A stretch of DNA of 64,000 nt from Persicaria tinctoria (lineage: Eukaryota > Streptophyta > Magnoliopsida > Caryophyllales > Polygonaceae), in contig JBANSL010000004.1 of assembly GCA_037127255.1 (NCBI GenBank), positions 6,572,001-6,636,000 on the forward strand. Reading direction: 5' to 3'. Under the pieces are notes generated by a model that worked only from the letters and a program-made list of their open reading frames with translations, was not told the origin of the DNA and searched no databases. Position 1 is the first letter of the stretch. Each line of letters starts with the position of its first letter. Shown piece after piece: positions 61,790 through 64,000 of this stretch. Both the position numbers and the translations under genes were made by a program.

Positions 61790-63562
61790 AGCATCCTTAT
61801 AAATGAGAACTTACAGTTCTAAATAAGATAAAAAGTCCAAGAATGACCCAAAAGAGTCAGATGGTCAACTATACGAATACCTTCTCTAAAAATATGCAAA
61901 ATACGGATGTGATCAAATTCAAGCACATCACACTGAGAATTCGAGATGATCATCTCTATCCCCCGAGGGGGTGTCCAAGTCCCTTTCAATGCATTAATAA
62001 TGCATAAACTATTGCCTTCAATCGTTAGATTCCTAATACGGAGTCTGCTTGCTTTCTAGATGCCCGACACAACGCCAATCACTGATTCAAAAGGATATGT
62101 GCTCGACTGCTCGCTTCCATGTTCATGACATCCGCCTTGTTGTCTTTGATCACACTTCTATATGATGCCTCACCATTCGAACACAGAGATCCATCAGAGT
62201 TGAGTTTGCACCAATTTGTGCTTGGTCTTTCCCATTTTATATTCGTTTTCCTTTTGGGCGAGTTCCGGCTATTGTGTCCATGGTCAAGTTCCTTGCATCC
62301 CTAATCCCTCCATTGGTTCAACTTGGACCTTATAATTCCATCAATGTTTTTTTTTTTCTAAAATACCAAATGTTCCACTAGACTATTACATTGCATGGTT
62401 AGAAAAATCCTTCAAAGTTCAAACCCACTCCCTTTCTAAGCAAAGAGAGACTATATGCTACATTGACATTCAAACTTTTCAATAGTTGGGTTTTAACTAC
62501 CAGGGGAGCCTTAATCATCCTTATTATTTCAGTGGTGATTGAACATCCGAAAATTAAATGATGTAGATCTTCTATTGTGTGATTGCACATTATAAAATTT
62601 AGGGGTATTGCAATTTTCCTTTCAAAGAGGTTCACAATGGTTGCTAATCTTTGGTCAATTTTGAAATAAAATCCTTAATCTCAGGGTATGTGACTAATTC
62701 CCATATCCATTTGCAATCTGCAACTAAATGCCCCTTTTTAGTATTTATCATATCGATTGTCAATTTTCTAGAGAACCAACCATTTTTACTAAGCCCTAAT
62801 AAAATATATCGGTGAAATTATTCTTTGGAATGGGTATTTTACAATTTTGGTTTTGATACCTATGTCAGTCAGAGTTCCAAAATTAGTTTATCCTTGTCCC
62901 ATTGATTTCCGTTTGTGATATAATGACTAGCAATTGTCTCCAAATTATTGTTTGTTCCATTACCATGAGGATTGTCCTTTTCTCACATAGTTTAGAATGT
63001 GGTGCTCTCAAATATGTTTTTTGAAATTATTATAACCCAAATGTTCGATGATTCAGCTAAATTTTTTCATAATAACTTAAATTATAGTGCTATGTTCATA
63101 TCTCTTGCATTTCTATACCCAGTCCTCCATTCCGCCATGTCTTACACATCTCGGACCAGCTAATGAAAGCTTTATGTTTTGTTCTTTTACTCTAATAGAA
63201 GTTTTTATTGATTTTATTTAGCTCCTTGTGTATATTTGTCGGCAGTATAAAACTCTGCATTGTGTCGTGTGTATGGGTTTTGCTAGTAAATTTGCTTTGA
63301 TCAATGTGCATCTCCTGTTATGTAAAAGCGAGTTAGCCTTTCATTTCAACAACTGTTTATTTATTTATTTTGTCATCTCTTTGTCAAAGGTTGCCTGATT
63401 GACTCTACCATTAATAATTGAATAACCAAGATATTTTTTAAGTTTTTGGCTGACCATGTTATACCAAGCACACTTTGGGTCCTGGTTTTTTGTAGTTTTT
63501 TTTTTTACAGTAGGCAAACAGTGGGAGTTGTTACTAATACAGTAACCTAACTCCCGGATCAT
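61790..63562 (-). mobile_element. Decayed LINE (non-LTR retrotransposon) 3' half
   Basis: In order on the minus strand: the end of a reverse transcriptase (KYLGYSIINGRV...TFDKEMTK, 63562-63365); WSEMCKTWRNGGLGIRNARD near 63165-63110 (here WRNGGLGI is the diagnostic part); a zf-RVT-like segment (IMCNHTIEDLHHLIFGC, about 62590); and an RNase H-like segment (WCKLNSDGS near 62205, HIFREG near 61880). This is the normal order for plant L1-type elements. Stops and frameshifts break every segment. No polyA tail or target duplication was identified. Confidence 0.75.
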
Positions 63563-64000
63563 CCTGAAGAATGATGTTACAAAGATGCCTATGGTAGGGG
63601 ATAGATTGTAAATTACAAATTACTCCTCGTCTAGCAATGTAGTCTGCAGAATTATTTGCTTCTCTGAAAATGTGTCTGATCTCTGCATAGGTGAATTCAG
63701 ATGTAAGTCTGCCAATTTCTTCTACTTGTCTCAGAACCTCCCATTTGGGCGTTTGCATTCCTTTGGTCGCTTTAACCAAGACTTGATTATCACATTCTAC
63801 GATGATCTTCCTCAAGCCTTTCATCTTCGCATGTTGGAGTCCTAGAATCACTGCTGAAGCCTTTGTTTGGATGATAGATCCAGCATTGACTTCTTGAAAG
63901 AAAATATCAATGATCTGTCCTTCGGAATCACGAATGATTCCTCCCACCTGACTTTGGCCAGATTGGGAAAAAGAACCATCTACATTAATTTTGTAGATAG
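63534..64000 (-). mobile_element. RNase H domain of a second LINE, running off the window
   Basis: The minus-strand frame, entering from the right edge, encodes INVDGSFSQSG, then VGGIIRDSEGQ, IIVECDNQVLV and HIFREANNSADYIARRG, an RVT_3-type RNase H. The usual Glu in the ASAVILGL helix is replaced (TKAS), though the Asp residues in VDGS, ECDN and NSAD remain. It ends at 63534, overlapping the start of the other LINE remnant. Because RNase H precedes the reverse transcriptase of that remnant, it must belong to a different copy inserted beside it. Confidence 0.7.

Noticed and set aside
62119..62304. 61-aa plus-strand frame
   Set aside because: Antisense shadow of the decayed LINE RNase H region.

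Overview
This window is nuclear DNA of a flowering plant, most likely a eudicot. The evidence is spliced genes with GT-AG introns, a DYW-class PPR gene, a GeBP/DUF573 transcription factor, a plant XRN4-type exoribonuclease, AT-rich intergenic DNA and many plant transposable elements (Ty1/copia, LINE, hAT, Tourist-like and MULE-like MITEs). All functional names come from recognising protein families by eye; no search was run. The species cannot be fixed.

Layout. 1-5.9 kb is AT-rich repeat DNA. It holds a candidate 3.5 kb element with inverted ends that carries broken, rearranged pieces of a bHLH gene. 6.05-13.92 kb (+) is a 22-exon XRN4-like 5'-3' exoribonuclease gene, tail to tail with an intronless DYW PPR gene (14.51-16.38 kb, -). 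16.4-20.9 kb is a mosaic of MITEs, a copied piece of the hydrolase gene found further right, and a second duplicated segment. 21.79-25.02 kb (+) is a three-exon EamA/SLC35F-like membrane transporter gene. 26.1-29.5 kb (-) is a broken, 3'-truncated Ty1/copia element. 30.47-33.14 kb (+) is an eight-exon RRP46 exosome subunit gene.

34.63-36.46 kb is a non-autonomous hAT element with a clean 8-bp target duplication, inserted in the promoter region of an alpha/beta hydrolase gene (36.58-40.47 kb, +). A closely related copy of that hydrolase lies at 48.90-52.81 kb (+). Both have 13 exons, and exons 2-12 are identical in length between them. The left copy (A) ends early, directly after its putative catalytic histidine; the right copy (B) is full length. 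Between them lie a copia tail, a long hairpin with an (AAT)n loop, a 51-bp minisatellite, a partial unknown gene, an element bounded by inverted tRNA-like sequences, and a 2-kb field of degenerate GGTAGGA-type repeats with two E2F-like palindromes.

53-57.3 kb holds several MITEs. 57.79-59.08 kb (+) is a single-exon GeBP-family gene. 59.1-64 kb holds an inverted-repeat element and decayed LINE fragments (-).

The genes do not form a pathway. XRN4 and RRP46 both act in RNA decay (5'-3' and 3'-5'), but nothing here shows that their proximity matters. The most distinctive parts are the tRNA-ended element with its repeat field, the captured bHLH fragments, the hAT-split promoter beside a tandem gene pair, and the scattered hydrolase intron/exon copies.
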